From Chaetorhynchus papuensis (taxonomy: Eukaryota > Chordata > Aves > Passeriformes > Rhipiduridae), in NCBI GenBank assembly GCA_013396525.1, contig VWYX01001151.1:122056-186055 (forward strand): a stretch of DNA of 64,000 nucleotides, in the 5' to 3' direction. The notes under the pieces were generated by a model. It was given only the letters and a program-made list of their open reading frames with translations. It was not told where the DNA came from and searched no databases. Shown piece after piece: positions 12,204 to 25,035 of this stretch (positions are counted from its first letter, which is position 1; each line of letters begins with the position of its first letter). Made by a program: the position numbers and the translations under genes.

Positions 12204-12262
12204 CTGGACCTCAGTGACTGTAAATCTGGTGGACCATATTCTAAAACTGGAATGTAAGACTG
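12204..12262 (+). other. Candidate mini-exon with good splice sites, 59 bp
   Basis: A long pyrimidine tract ending in 'TTTCATTGTTTTTCAG' (to 12203) is a near-ideal 3' splice site. 'AAGACTG' followed by 'GTAAGCAG' (from 12263) is a strong 5' splice site. The 59 bases between have one fully open frame (starting at the second base, 19 codons) and one that is open for 17 codons before a TAA. The third frame stops early. I do not recognise either peptide. The segment could be an internal exon of a long gene crossing this window, an exon of a noncoding RNA, or a cryptic exon. Its length is not a multiple of three, so inclusion would shift frame relative to skipping. Confidence 0.3.
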
Positions 12263-13426
12263 GTAAGCAGTATTCAACACATTCATTGTAGGATAATCAT
12301 ATGTCAGGAAGGAATGTGTAAATATTGTTATGACTTACAAAATGAGTACTAGATGTAGTAATTCAGCTTGTCACATGATGCTGACTCAAGAAAGTAAAGA
12401 AACCATCATTTAGGGATCTAGGATTAAATTCTACTTTTGTTTTAAGCAGCTGGATTCAAGTGACTTATTTAGACAAGGGTGTTATTGGACACTTTGAGTG
12501 GCTTAGTGCATTGAAAACCATAGGGAAAACAACACTATAAAATATGGTCTTTATGCAGTCAATAGATTTTTCTGCAAAAAATATGGAAATAAATAAAAGG
12601 TTCAGCATATCATGCAGTATCACGTGAAACCGATTCTGAATTGGAGTGTTGGACTAGAAGAGCTGCCTTAAAGAAATAAAGAAAATCTGTAGAAGTTCAC
12701 AAAGCTTAGGCTGATTCTCATTCACTGATGGTAAGGAGCAATTTCAGTCTTAGTTTGTGCATGTAGACATGTTCACATACACACGTTGACAATATTTACT
12801 GTAGACATTCAACTTGGATGTCGGTGCTATGAAGTCTCCTAAAGTTCTGTACAATGCTGATGGAGAGAGCGATCTCCAGAAGACCCGTACAAGATTCTAT
12901 CTTTGTATTCTTTAGGTCACTTTCTGAATGAGTCTTTCTTTTCCATTGATTGCACAGAAAACTTAGATGCCTGAATTAGGTGAAATGATTACACCTGGAA
13001 AAACTAAAGCTTTATTGCTGTATATCATAATTTCATCAAGGATGTAAATGATCAGTAATGGTCATATAGATTCTCAGATAGGAGAACACAGGCAATGGTC
13101 AAAACATGCTGCTCTTTAAAATAATTTTATGCTATTCACAAGTAAGAAGGTAGGATTTATTTGTTTAGGTTAGATGAGCTTGGCTGCTTTGTGAAGTTTA
13201 ATTTTTTAATATACTATTACCAAATTAAATTTTATATAATGTTTTATTTAAAATTTTAAGATAGTTTAAAACTAAGAAATGCTACTGGTGACTGCAAAGA
13301 TCTCCAAAGAAACTTAATTCTATTGTGTTTTTCCCTTCAGTTGTAGAAAACCCATGGTCTAACCAAATTTACAAGCAAAAGTTCAAGATATAATGTATTT
13401 TCCTTTAATGACATTCTTATTACTTT

Positions 13427-13450
13427 AGTGTCAGCTTGATAGCTGACACT
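13427..13450. repeat. Hairpin, 10-bp perfect arms, 4-base loop
   Basis: AGTGTCAGCT (13427-13436) and AGCTGACACT (13441-13450) are exact reverse complements around TGAT. Two further pairs form beyond one mismatch. There is no downstream T-run and no adjacent gene, so it is not a terminator. Function unknown. Confidence 0.9.
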
Positions 13451-14051
13451 CAAATTAGAAACCTATGCAGGTGTGTCAGCATCTAAAAAATACTAAAACA
13501 CATAAAAATTAGTTTCTTTGTCTAGATTTCTAGCGTAATATACAACAGGCATACAGTATTTTACTTGCACATTTCTTATATCTGAGGTTCTTATAGAATT
13601 TGAAGGATAGTAAACATCCTTTAGCATTCAAGTCTACTTGCCTGTGTTACTGAACTGAAATGCTTCTTTAAGGTTTGCTTCTGAAATATTCGTACGAGAA
13701 AAGATGCCTCTGTCCATTTGGTTTGGAGATTTAATTGCCATAAGGTTGAATGCACCCCAAGAGAAAAAGGAACTGCAGCCCTTACGAGGAAAAATCTAAA
13801 GGGTTTGCTGTCCCACATTTTAGATTAAATGGGCAAAATTCTGTACTGCTTTAAAGAATGTCTGTGCAAGTATCTCTGTTAGTATTTTTCAGGTTGCTAG
13901 ATGCTGCACAGAAGTGTATGGATGTGTAAGTGCCTCAGTAGTCATTTCCAATTCTCATTCTTCCATAAGTGATGAGCTGGTGCTTTCAACTCCAGAATCC
14001 CAGGCTTGGTGCCTGTAGGTGTCCTACACAGGCTTGTCTGCCTGGTTTGGA

Positions 14052-14069
14052 AATGTTGGTACCAACATT
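14052..14069. repeat. Perfect 18-bp palindrome
   Basis: AATGTTGGTACCAACATT is its own reverse complement with no spacer. It sits in a slightly GC-richer patch (about 13,970-14,070) and is followed by 'TTGGGCCCATTCCCAA', itself a near-palindrome. A two-fold symmetric protein site is possible; chance is also possible. Confidence 0.9.
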
Positions 14070-17000
14070 CTTGGGCCCATTCCCAAGTCATTGCATAATG
14101 CAGTGACAGAGGTAGTGTTTTCCCTCTGTGGGTTGCACCTGATAAAATACAACAATGTATTTCCTCATAAAAGTTATTTCCATTAACTGAAGTGTTCAAG
14201 GTCTATAATCTGACCTTTATGGTTACAGCTCACTTGAGAATCACATAGGAAAATGTGAATAAATTGAGTACCCAGGTAAAGTTTGTGCAATAACTTGAAC
14301 TACAAAATATATTTATGGGTACACTTGCTGTGTACATAACAGTTCTAGTGTTGACTTTTAACAATCCTACTTGGTGACAACTGTCTGTTTAAGAATTTGG
14401 CATTGTATAATTTGGAACTGAAGATGATAGAGTCGTGTGAGAGATGTTGCTTGTGTGTGTGTTTAAGTGGAGAACTGTGCCTCTGTAAGCTTCAAAAGGT
14501 CAGAACTTGATTTAATAAACTTTTCTTCCCAGAAAACAAGCTTTCTTCTTGAACGTGTAACATTGTTAGAAAACTGCATGTCTGGAGACATTGCTAATAG
14601 GCTTGTGAGACCTTTTGCTCTATCCAATGCTGTCTTGAATAGTCATACTGGATCTGGTCTGAATAAGCCAAAATCCTTAAAATGTTATTCCTGATCTGTA
14701 TGCTTTAGGTCACTTCTGCCTTCTGCAGTACCCTCTACGAAGGTGCAAAGCTGGGATTTCCACATCCTCCAAGTGCCTCTATGCTCCACTCTAGCATGTC
14801 ATTTTATCATTGGTGCATTAGCACCCATGTTGGTTGTCACTAATATAATACCTTACAACCCCCCTTCCTTTCCTTGCTCACTGCCAGTACTGTGTTTTTA
14901 CTGATATAAATGCCTTTAACCCCTCTGTGTCATTTCTGCTTTTGCCACATAGTTGTTTTTCAGTCGAGGGTGGCTACATGACAGCACAAAATATCCTACT
15001 CAGAGTGTTCCTTATGTTTCCTTAGATCAAGATGCCTCTGAGTCAAGGTGATTTTTATCCACTGGAAAATATTATCCTCAAGTCCTTGGATGACCAATAG
15101 GACTTAAAGAATTTTCTGATATGAAACTTGCCTTTGATAACCTCTGATAAGGTATCTTCTTGCTCATTGGAATCTGGCCACTCTCAGCTTCACAGGCACT
15201 TGAGATGAGAAATAATTGCTGGGCTAGTAACCACAGGCACCAAACAGTACAGCATGCATCGTTAGTGGATTTACATACCATGGTTCTTAATTTTGCCAGT
15301 GTAATGCCTAATTCACAGCAGGTGCCATTAGAAAGGGAAACTTCTCTTCCTGCCTGCTCTAGAATGCTTCAGAATATGATCATGGGTGCTCAGACCAGTT
15401 ACGTTGTCTAAATAAATAACAGCCCCATATTCAGGATTCCTAGATTTACTTTTTCAATGAGATCAAAAAGAATCTTTTCCTCCTGAAGCAAGGAATATGA
15501 GCGGATATTGCCTACAGATGTTGTGAGACCATCAGCACTTCTACTTTTATGATTTGCATTTAGATCTAGCAAACTAGTACTTGAAATGTTGTAGACTTCT
15601 GCTTCTTTATCTGTGGTGTGTTTAATGTGGAAATGCTGTGCCTTGCTGCAACCTCTGTAACCTTTGCTGGGTCAAAGGTGAGGCCTTTTTATAAAAAACC
15701 CTCTATTTAAAACTCAATCTAGGAAGCTATTTCAGAACATCTTTACAACACTTAATGACGGGTTGGGATTCCAGGAGAGAAAGGCTTATTGATATAGCCC
15801 TTTACCAAAGTATTAATAATGTATAAATTAAAACATTATGATCACCACACCCACATACAATGTTGCCTTACTTACTTTTCTCTTGCTTGTTTTCGTGTTG
15901 TTCTGGACTAGTGACCAATGGTTATCTGAACTATCACAGAAACTTCAGAGGAGGGGACTGGAATAGTGGGCAAGAGGAGGAGAGAAAGTTAGGTCTAGTC
16001 TGTTTCTGCTGTGTGGTTAGGTTCCACTGAATATGTCCTTATGTTTCACATTCTGCTAGTTCAAAGTCTTCCCTCCAACAGATAGGGACATATGAGATGC
16101 CAAATATTTTGACACGTATTACTTGGGGCTAAAATACATCCATGCCCTCTCAGGTTAGCCTGGAGTGCTATAAAACCTAGTCTGGATCTCAGATTCCTGT
16201 TTCAGCATGTTCACTGATTTGCAGATGACAGGACAGTTTGAAGAAGTGCTGAAAAAATCCACCTCAGCTTGACCCATGTTGAACTGATGTCTTTAAGTAG
16301 TCATGAAGATCCTACATCCTTGATATGGAGCAGGGAGAAGGAACTGAAGTTAATGATTGTACAAAGTATCAAACTCTCCGTAGTCTCAGTGTTCAGTAAC
16401 ACTTACAAGATACTTGCATGATTATGACCTGAAGAGGAACACTGAACAGACTGGGGGACACTCTCGCATATGGTGAAATAGGCAGATACTTTCCTGGGAC
16501 AACACCTGTTACAAAGGAAAGGTCCAGGGCATGTTTTTGAACATCACATTTAGGATTAAGAGTGAGTGTGTCAAAAACAGTCATCTCCAGATGTGAGCTG
16601 GGAGAAGAACACTTACAACTGGCAGAACCACAGATTTCACCAATTTTGAGAACCTTGGACTACAGTAATTTTTTTTTTTTTTGTAGTATATATTGGTATA
16701 CCAGATCTGGAATTTGATAGTGGTCTTACAATGAGATGGTTTCTGATGGTAGCCTCCAAAACTATTTGCTTATTAGGCTCGTCTGGGCATGAGTTCCAGT
16801 GCCAGCAAACTGTGTCTACTGAGATAGAGAACAATTCATTAAGTTATGTAAAATATCATACAAAGTTTTGAGCAAAATGTAGCCACTTTGGCATTCTGAC
16901 ATCTACCATACAATTTTAATAAAGATAGTTATGATGTTATATTGAAAGTGCTGTGAGCCCCATTGAATTCAGTTATCATTTTTGCATCATGTTAACATGA

Positions 17001-18431
17001 GGAATTTAAGTCAAAGAAGAGAAGTAATTATTTTTAGAGCTTATAAGCTAGCTTTACTTGGATAGGTTTTCCTTGAGTAAATACCTTGACTAAATTTCAA
17101 AGTCTAGTTTCAAACTGAGCTATATTAGAGTTTAAAAATATACCTCATGTGTTAAGAGCTGTTAACATGCATAAGATATTGCCTACTTCTCTATAATAAT
17201 AGAACTAAAACATTGAATAATTATTGAATAACTTAGATATTGTCAAGGAAATCATATTTCATGAAGGATAGCTCTTATACTATGTATCACTTTACTGAAT
17301 GAAAGACAAAACCGGGGAATAGTCATTGTTACAAATGGACCATCTTACAAAGAGAATAGGAAGAAAGAGTGGTGCTCTTTCCAAGACAAAGGGAGATGAA
17401 ACTTAATCTTTTTTCTCAGAAAAATACTAGTAAAATATAAACACGATAATGAAAATAAAATTAAAAATTGAATTGTTCATAGGTTAAATATTCTAAATTA
17501 TTAATATCTATGAGGAATTCTGTAGCATAAAATGACAAGAACAAAAATGTGTTGTTCAAATGATATGTTGGGAAGATTTCACACCACTAATCAGACTGAA
17601 AAAAGATGGGAGAATGATTAAAGTAATCCAGATTTAAAAATGTAAAGTCAGTATGTCTATTAACTACATATTCTGCTAGCATACAAAAATTCAGATATAA
17701 AACATGAAGACAGAACTTCCATATTCTAAACAGATTTGATTTTGGGTTTGGACATGTGAAGAGAAAAAGGAAAATATGGCAGACTGAGTGTTTGCTAGTA
17801 TATAATCAGCATGTACAATTTCTTTCAGAATGTAAGTATCAGGAAACTGGAGCAAAGGTGATAACACGGGATAGACTTTTACAAATTTTGGAATTGTTTG
17901 GCAACAGCTTGTGCAAATCAAAACATTTTTGAAAATAAGTGTGGGCTCATGCCTCTTCCCTATGTGAACTCCTAAGCACTTCCATGAGACACTAGGTCTG
18001 CCTGTTTTTCAAATAGAAATTGAAATTTTACTGAAAATCCTTCATAAACTTGCCAAGTAGTTCTGTAAGGTCTCTTGAACAGGTCTATATTGAACTGGCA
18101 TGAGTAATCAAAGCCATCAAATCACTTAACTTGTATCATGGCCCTGTGGAGCCAGAGACTAAAACACATGAGAACTATCTAGAGGGGAACTTGATCTGCA
18201 AAGGAGTTGGAGTAAAACAACTGTATGGATCCTGATTAAAATTTGTTGCAATCCAGCTGTGATGATTCATGCTAATGAAAGATTTATCTGTCATTATGGC
18301 TATGTGGCCATACTCAGGATTGAACCCTAAGAGCTGGAAAGGTTGATAGTGGAGCTCTAAAATGGACACCAAACACAGAATATTTCTATGGAAGAGCAGT
18401 ACTGAAAAAATTCAGGAGTCTTCATGAGATA

Positions 18432-18486
<55 letters not shown>

Positions 18487-18500
18487 CCTATGTATCTATG
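18432..18500. repeat. TATC/GATA tetranucleotide microsatellite
   Basis: There are about 13 uninterrupted CTAT units (18432-18486), followed by degenerate units (CTAC, CTATG, TATCTATG) to about 18500. The array directly abuts the 5' side of a CR1 fragment. GATA-type tetranucleotides are usually length-polymorphic. Confidence 0.97.
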
Positions 18501-18504
18501 TGTC

Positions 18505-18581
18505 AGTTGGAGGTTGGACTAGATGACCCTTTAAGTTGCCTTCCAACCTAAACTATTCTGTGATTCTACGACTTTATGATA
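18505..18581 (+). mobile_element. CR1 LINE 3' tail, plus strand, 77 bp
   Basis: 'GGAGGTTGGACTAGATGACC', 'TTCCAACCTAAACTATTCTG' and the terminal 'TGATTCTACGACTTTATGAT' repeats are the diagnostic sense-strand end of CR1. Only the last 75-80 bases remain, so this is an extremely 5'-truncated insertion or the remnant of one whose 5' part was replaced by the adjoining microsatellite. It is the only plus-strand CR1 in the window. Confidence 0.88.
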
Positions 18582-20834
18582 TTAGGGCGTTTGATGGTTA
18601 ACTGTGTATTGAAAGAAAATATATCTTCAAGGAGGGCACTCGATGTAGCTTAAAGAGAGGATTTAAAAGAGAATCAGCAATTCTCTTAGTAAAAAGTGGT
18701 GACACAGGTCAGTACTGAAATGTCCTGGACAGTGAGGTCAAATGATATTTGGGAGAGAAGAAAGTTTTAGACCTTGTTTAAAGTCCTTGAGGATCAATTA
18801 GTCTTCAAATATACTACGTGGTCATGCAGTCACACAAACAGTAATTTACTCCTGCTACAATGAGTGTTACATTTTGCTGAGAAAAAAACAGTCAATAAGA
18901 AGACAGAGATATCAAGTTCACAGCACTTTTTTCAGAAAATATGCAAATACATATGTATATTTTTATATATAAAAATATCTGTCAGTTTAATGTATCTGAG
19001 GAATACTGGTGTTTATGTCTTGAGTTCATTTAAAGTTGTACTTCAGTTTTTGACTAAAAAGATGTACAAATAAAAAGGTTGGTAAGCACTAGAAAATTTG
19101 GCTGAACTTTGATGATGGAAGCAATTCAAAGATTATTGGTGAAGATGAAACTCTGCAATGTTTTCTTCATATTATTGGGAGAAAAAAGAAGTTATTTTAG
19201 TGAGAATTTTTTTTTATTCTCACCATCACAAACACGAAGAAGATAATGACAAAGAACATGCAGTCTAAGAATTTTTCTCATCTTGTGCTAGACTGTGCAT
19301 CTTGGCTGTTCCTCCCAGGATCCTTCTGTAGTCAGTGGAGAGAAATAGAAATTTTAGGGGCTAATTTGTCTCACATAATTTATAAATTGCTGTAGGGATG
19401 AAATGATAACAACCTGAAAGCGTGTATCTCCACTTATGGAAAAACCAGATATAGATGACTCTATTCTTCTTCAGTCTCTCATAGCTATACCATGATCATG
19501 GCTTCAGCTCCTGAATGTTTAATGGTATTTCTGCATTATAGCTCTGTACCCCAGGAAGGCAGAATCAGGTGCTTTCTGATAATGGTGAGATTTTTCTTCT
19601 AATTTTGTCTCATAAATTCTCTAGTAATTTTCTAATAAAAGTATCTAGTTTTAGATACAGAACAATTTGAACACTATTCTTTGAAGCCAAGAATGGAAAT
19701 TAGTGTAGTAGTATGCTTAGTGTACTCACACTGTATTTTATAGAGAAGCTGTCTGGAAATGCTGAGGGGCCTTGGTTCTAAATACAAAACATGAAGTGAT
19801 AAATTCAGCAACAACAAAAAAATAAAAATGAAAATGCTCATAGCAAGGTTCAGCTTTCTTGGGTTAAGAAGTCTTTATAGATTCAGTGAAACTTCATAAA
19901 CTTTGAAACAGAGGCTACAAGCAGTATCAATTTTGGATGGTCTTGAGCAGAAGTAATTAATATAAATCAAGAATATACATATGTGTGTGGAAAGAAAGAG
20001 AGAGAGAAACTCATGAGATGCAGAAGAGTGAAACTAGTCTGGTAAAGAAATAAAATATTTTGGTTATTTAAATAAATCAAACCAGCTGTACCCTGGGGAA
20101 AGGATGTGAGAGTGATAGTAGAAGAACACAATCAAGATGAATATAGACTTATTGAGATATCCCAAGCAGAACCCTGACTCTTGATGAACTGTAAGTAGAA
20201 TACTTGAATTGGGTCTTGGAACAATGGTATTGGGGCTTAATATGAATATTGACAAACAACATGAGATATGTCAAAAGCAAGAGAAAAGGAGTTTGAACTC
20301 CACCTGAAAAAGTACCAGGTATTGCAGAGTGGGGACATATTTGGAGGCAGGAAGTGGGGGGTTTTTCCTATGCGTAGGCACTCTCTCGAATATATTACAA
20401 GGTATAACACTGAAAACACAAATAAGAATTATTTAAGCAGTAAGTTCTTTGGGGCAAAGGTTGGTTCTTCTTATCTGTTTGTACCATGCCTTGACTAATA
20501 GAGGTTTATTTTTGTACATAAATAATAGCAGAATTTCCTTACAGAGTTATACACATAAGAATATTTATAAATATGCACACATATATATAAGCTTAAAAAA
20601 AGGGCAAAAAAGACAAAAAATCTGACCTGTAAATTGGAAAATTCAGATAAAATTCCAGGCTTTACTACCTCCTCACTCACTCGCAGTTCCTGAGGATATA
20701 GCATACTCTCTTATTTCACTCCTCAGTTTCTGCACAATTCAACAAGGCATTTGTGATGAGAGACATATCTCAAAGGTTTGGAGTTTGGAAATAGATTCAA
20801 ACTATTCAGATTGTGTTGGTCTGTAAAATTGGTT

Positions 20835-20873
20835 AGAAATCTCATGTGAGAACATTTTTCTCATGAGATTTCT
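20835..20873. repeat. Inverted repeat, 12-bp perfect arms, 15-base loop
   Basis: AGAAATCTCATG (20835-20846) pairs exactly with CATGAGATTTCT (20862-20873). A competing inner pairing (TGAGAA with TTCTCA) uses part of the loop, so two alternative foldbacks are possible. No gene is adjacent. Confidence 0.88.
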
Positions 20874-23532
20874 GGTATTGTCTTCTATGAATCAGATCAT
20901 AAATACTGCAAGAACTTTTTTTGTTTCAGATGTATTTCTGCCGTTCATTTCTCAGAATATAATTAGAAATATGGAACTGCATGTAAATGAATAATAATGA
21001 AAATAAAAAGTCAACAAAATATTTGAGGAAGTTTTTAAAAATCAGTTTTAAATTTTGGTAAAGACTCAAAGACTTTCTGTTTCTCTCCACTGCTGCTTGC
21101 TTACTGAAAGCAGTGCACACTCATTTTTATTCACACTTCACATGTGTTGCAGTACATCACTAATACTCCATCTATATGTATATGCTATCAGTTTATTAAG
21201 GTTTTAATTATATAACTTTTCATGTTGGGCTTGTGATCCTCTCTTTGTGTCTTTCAGAACAGTTCTATTCAGTAGCTTTTGATCTGCTAGGAGCTTAAGG
21301 ACTGAGTTGCCACTGATGTTGTTTGCCAGCAGCAAAGGGAACTTGGATATGGCCTGACCATGGAGACTGATAGGCCATAAGATATTAAGCTCCCGCCAAT
21401 TTCTATTTTCTCTTTCAAAGATTGCTAACCTCATCTCCCCAGGGACTGCAACTGCTGCCAGCCTTTAAACCAGCAGGAGTAATATCTGTCTCTAATTCGT
21501 AATTACTAGGTCTCTGTCACAATAAGCATTGTTGGTGCTTGCCTTTATTCAATTAGTGAGTATGTGCATTTGTACTGGTGAGAAGTACAACTGGGAGGAA
21601 ACATAACCTCATTGCTTTAAAGTTATTTTTCTGTTTCTCTTTTTCCTGCATCTTCCTGTTATAGCCATAATATACAGCAGATCATTATCAGTAGCATTAA
21701 TAATATTCAGTGCTGTGCATATTTTTCAACAAAATTAGTATTGCAAAAGAAACAAGGATAGCACCTTGTAGAATTGAAACAGACAGTCTGCCCCTGAATT
21801 TTTACCTCTTTCCTGTGCCTAGTCCCTATTATTAATGTATATTATTACTTCAAGTATGTCAGAAAAAGAGACAAACAGTCAGAGGCAGAAATTTCTCCCT
21901 AATTCACTCTGCCTAGCCAGCAAAATGTAACACAAAATTATTCAGGGGAAAAATACAATTTTCTGTCATCTCTGCCATACACTGATAACAAAGCTACAGG
22001 CTAATATGTTTTGATATTTTTGTCACTCGTTTATCATGTGACCTTTCATGCTATCATTAATACAGCTGAGGGACAGAGCAGATACACTGAAATAAGGGTG
22101 TGGAGAAGTCAGATTGCTTCTCTAACAACTAACGGTCAGTCACAGCAATTTATGCTTTTCTTCAGTATAGCACTGACTGAAGAAGAGAAATTGTTATTAA
22201 AATTTGATATTACTGTCTAGGCTCTGCCACATAGAATTTGCAACTTTTAGCTATGATGGGAATACTGGGAGGGGGGAGGCTTAATAAATTTCCCTTTGAA
22301 TTATGATATTAATACAATACAACATGCTTGCTCAGATATTCAAAGGATATACATGGGGAAAAATCATATTCAGGACACTCCAACACTGCGTATCAGACAT
22401 AGTCCAGAATTGTTATATCTAAGAAAAATATTTTAATAACATGGGTGCAAATGCCTTATATTGGCTCAATTAAAACTGTTGTGTTTTTTCATTTCTGTTT
22501 GTTTGTTTGTTTTCAAAATTCCGGTTACTAATAGTGTTGTGCAGTATTCAGCAATATTTTCAGGACATCCAAGAAAGTGCAATGTGTCTTTTTTTATGTC
22601 TGTATGTCTTTTATGATAAATGATACCTGGGTTAAATTTGCATTCGGCTTTACACCATTTCTGACAATAGTCTAGCTTTTTATGTTGCCTGTGGAGTCTG
22701 GTTTGTTAAAATTCCAATATAAAACTAATTTATATTTGACATTAATGAGTTAAGAAATGTTTTATACAGTACATCAGAGCTGAGAGAGAACTTTACAGCA
22801 TTCTAGTAAAGCAAATTACTTCTGAGTAGAACCATTATGTAAAAAACGAAAAATCTTTCAGTAATCTAAGGTACTTGTCCTTTCAAAATCCTGTGATTTT
22901 TAATGTTTATATTAAGAAAGAACTGAAAATTTAACAGACTTTTTTTGTCTTTTATATTCTATAGGGGAATTGTAATTTGACTAGTTGGAAGAGATATTTT
23001 CATCAGTGTGCATGTCTGTGCCAGGTCAGAGTAAATCTTTTTATTCATTGATAAAACAATGTTAAAATACTTCAACTATTTAAAACATTAAATAATGTTT
23101 TTCTTGAGAATGACTTCTCTGAGTAATATTTTTAAGTGCACTAGAAATTGACCTTTACACGTGAAAAAAAATAAGTAAGGATGAGTTTTAAATAGAGGAT
23201 TTTTAAATAGGTCCCAGAGAGGGTCTTGTAGACTTGAAATGAATCTTTTTGCATTAGATCTGATTACAAAGTGAAAGTTTAAATTTGTTATTACAAATGT
23301 AAGGACCTGATTTCCAGAAAATATATGCAAATTAATAATTCAATTTGCCAAAATATCAGTTGACTTAAATTTGACTACTTCTGTCAGTAAATTTGCACAT
23401 GTTTGCAGAAATGAACCCTAAATATATTCATGAAAACAGAGGATGTATTCGCACTACTTAGAAATATGATTTGATGATTTCATTACTTAGTATTTTGTAA
23501 ACAAGCCCATAACATGTATTTTTAAACACTTT

Positions 23533-23558
23533 CAGTCCATTTATAGTCAAATGGACTG
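23533..23558. repeat. Hairpin, 10-bp perfect arms, 6-base loop
   Basis: CAGTCCATTT (23533-23542) and AAATGGACTG (23549-23558) are exact reverse complements around ATAGTC. Flanking bases do not extend the stem. Confidence 0.88.
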
Positions 23559-23580
23559 CATACTCTATGCATGTAAATGT

Positions 23581-23614
23581 TTATATATATATATGCATGC
23601 ATATATGTATATAA
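23581..23614. repeat. TA-rich microsatellite
   Basis: Imperfect TATA/TGCA alternation including GCATGCAT. The sequence is self-complementary and low in complexity. Confidence 0.85.
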
Positions 23615-24290
23615 AGTGAATTATATATAATTTCTTAGTATCTGATTCATGTGTATGGATAGTAGTGTCAGATAAATAAAAAGCCTATTAAAGTCCTGCA
23701 AACTTTAGAACATTCTACAGAATATTTTTATAGCAGGTAAAGGATTTTTACCTTTTGGTGTCCCTGTAACAATGTGTTACAGTGGGTGTTCTCACTGTAT
23801 TATTATCACTTCTAATTTTTGATAATTCATAATAGTGCTTTCTGAAGCAATTAATGAGAAAGAATGGATGCAGAAATAATGCTGGTACTACAAAGATTTT
23901 AAAGTTATGTAAACCCCTCATAAAATAATACTAATGTGGTCAAAAGACACCTGTAAATATGCTAGTCAAGTACAGAAAAATTGCTCTAAAATACTTACCA
24001 TTAAATTAAAAGCATCTTTCATACTATTCACATAGAAAAAAAGTAATTTTTTTTCTCAAATGATAGCCTTTGAAGAGGAATATCATGAAGTGCATTCTTT
24101 CGTTAGTGCACACTTTATTACAGTCTAAGCAAGACATTGGCTAAGTGGACTTCCCTTTTACCTCCCTGTCACTAACAACAGTCCTGACCTGGAGATGCAG
24201 CCTCTTTCAGGATAAGAAGAAAATGTGTCCATGCATGCTTAGTCTATACCACCCTTGAACAGATTATATATCAAGCTGAATTGTACTGAG

Positions 24291-24339
24291 TCCTTTTCCT
24301 TTTTCTTCTTTTTCTTCCTCTTTTTTTTTTTTTTTTTTT
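24291..24339. repeat. Polypyrimidine tract ending in 19 T
   Basis: Forty-nine bases of only C and T on the plus strand, ending in an uninterrupted run of 19 T. The Lys/Arg-rich open frame on the minus strand (24271-24495) is a translation of this tract and not a gene. Confidence 0.95.
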
Positions 24340-25000
24340 GATAAGAGAAAGTAGCTGTAGTGGAGGCTTTGGGGAGGTGTGTTTGTGACTGCTGTCAACA
24401 AAGGATTCAGCTGGACTGAGAGCCTCCAACCTGTTTAATGTGATGCTGAAGAGAAAATTTGGAACCTTAATCATGGAATGAGGCAGCCTCCACACTTATG
24501 TATTTTATAATTTACATTTTGCTCAGTCTACTCCTTAATATCAAAATAATAAAGGAAAGAAAAATGTAGAAAAGGAAGAAAATGCTGTTTTATGAATAGC
24601 TTCTTATTGAAGTGGATTTAAATAAATGGGTTTTTTTCACCTGCAAACTGGAATCAATTATAAAACACTATTGTTTGCTGAAGCACATCTTAATAGCACA
24701 AATGGCAAAATTTTGTTCATCTTTCCAACTTTGTTCGAAGTGTATGTGCATGTTTTAAAGTGGAATCACTTACTGTTTTAATATTTGTAGTAAATTGATT
24801 GCAAAACTATGAAATAAGAGTCTTTCATTCCCTGCTTTCCTACCATAATGTTCAACAAAAACGTACAAATGAACAAAAAAGGAAGGGGGATTTTAAGGCT
24901 GATGTTCGTGTTTGCATGTAAATAAAGCACAAGCCACAAACAAAGCCAGCAATCTCACATACTTGCCTTCAGTGGTAAAGGATGGAAAGGCTGCCTGCTA

Positions 25001-25035
25001 CCAATCAGCAAGTGGTTGCTATGGTTACAAGGTCA
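25001..25035 (+). promoter_or_regulatory. Candidate regulatory cluster: CCAAT, X-box-like, AAGGTCA
   Basis: CCAATCAG (25001-25008) is a full NF-Y-type CCAAT box. GTTGCTATGGTTAC (25015-25028) resembles the RFX X-box consensus GYNRCC-N2-RGNAAC, with 10 of 12 positions matching. 'ACAAGGTCAG' (25027-25036) contains the extended nuclear-receptor half site AAGGTCA. About 90 bases upstream, 'GTTTGCATGTAAATAAA' holds forkhead- and POU-like words. NF-Y and RFX sites occur together in ciliary and MHC class II promoters. No transcription unit is visible beside it, so it could be an enhancer, an unannotated promoter or chance. Confidence 0.25.

Larger units (their letters stand above)
10926..18431. other. 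Unique AT-rich sequence; one good candidate exon
   Basis: No transposon is recognised over 7.5 kb. It contains the candidate exon at 12204-12262, a 10-bp-arm hairpin at 13427-13450, a perfect 18-bp palindrome at 14052-14069 and a 14-T run near 16669-16682. Open frames of 60-85 codons (for example 13621-13818 minus, 13942-14199 minus, 14467-14694 plus, 15160-15411 plus) have no recognisable domains and are at lengths expected by chance. Confidence 0.55.
18582..24290. other. Unique AT-rich sequence, no gene seen
   Basis: No transposon is recognised. Structured items are the inverted repeats at 20835-20873 and 23533-23558 and a short TA-rich microsatellite at 23581-23614. The block 21230-21560 is less AT-rich and contains 'CAATTAG' and 'CGTAATTACT' homeodomain-type sites next to a pyrimidine-rich 'TGTGTCTTTCAG'. 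It is a candidate conserved noncoding block but cannot be confirmed here. Confidence 0.55.

Noticed and set aside
18432..18500. Regular repeats considered as a CRISPR-like array
   Set aside because: Four-base units with no spacers; it is a microsatellite in eukaryotic DNA.
24271..24495. Lys/Arg-rich frame resembling a nuclear basic peptide
   Set aside because: The basic run is the reverse of a polypyrimidine tract.
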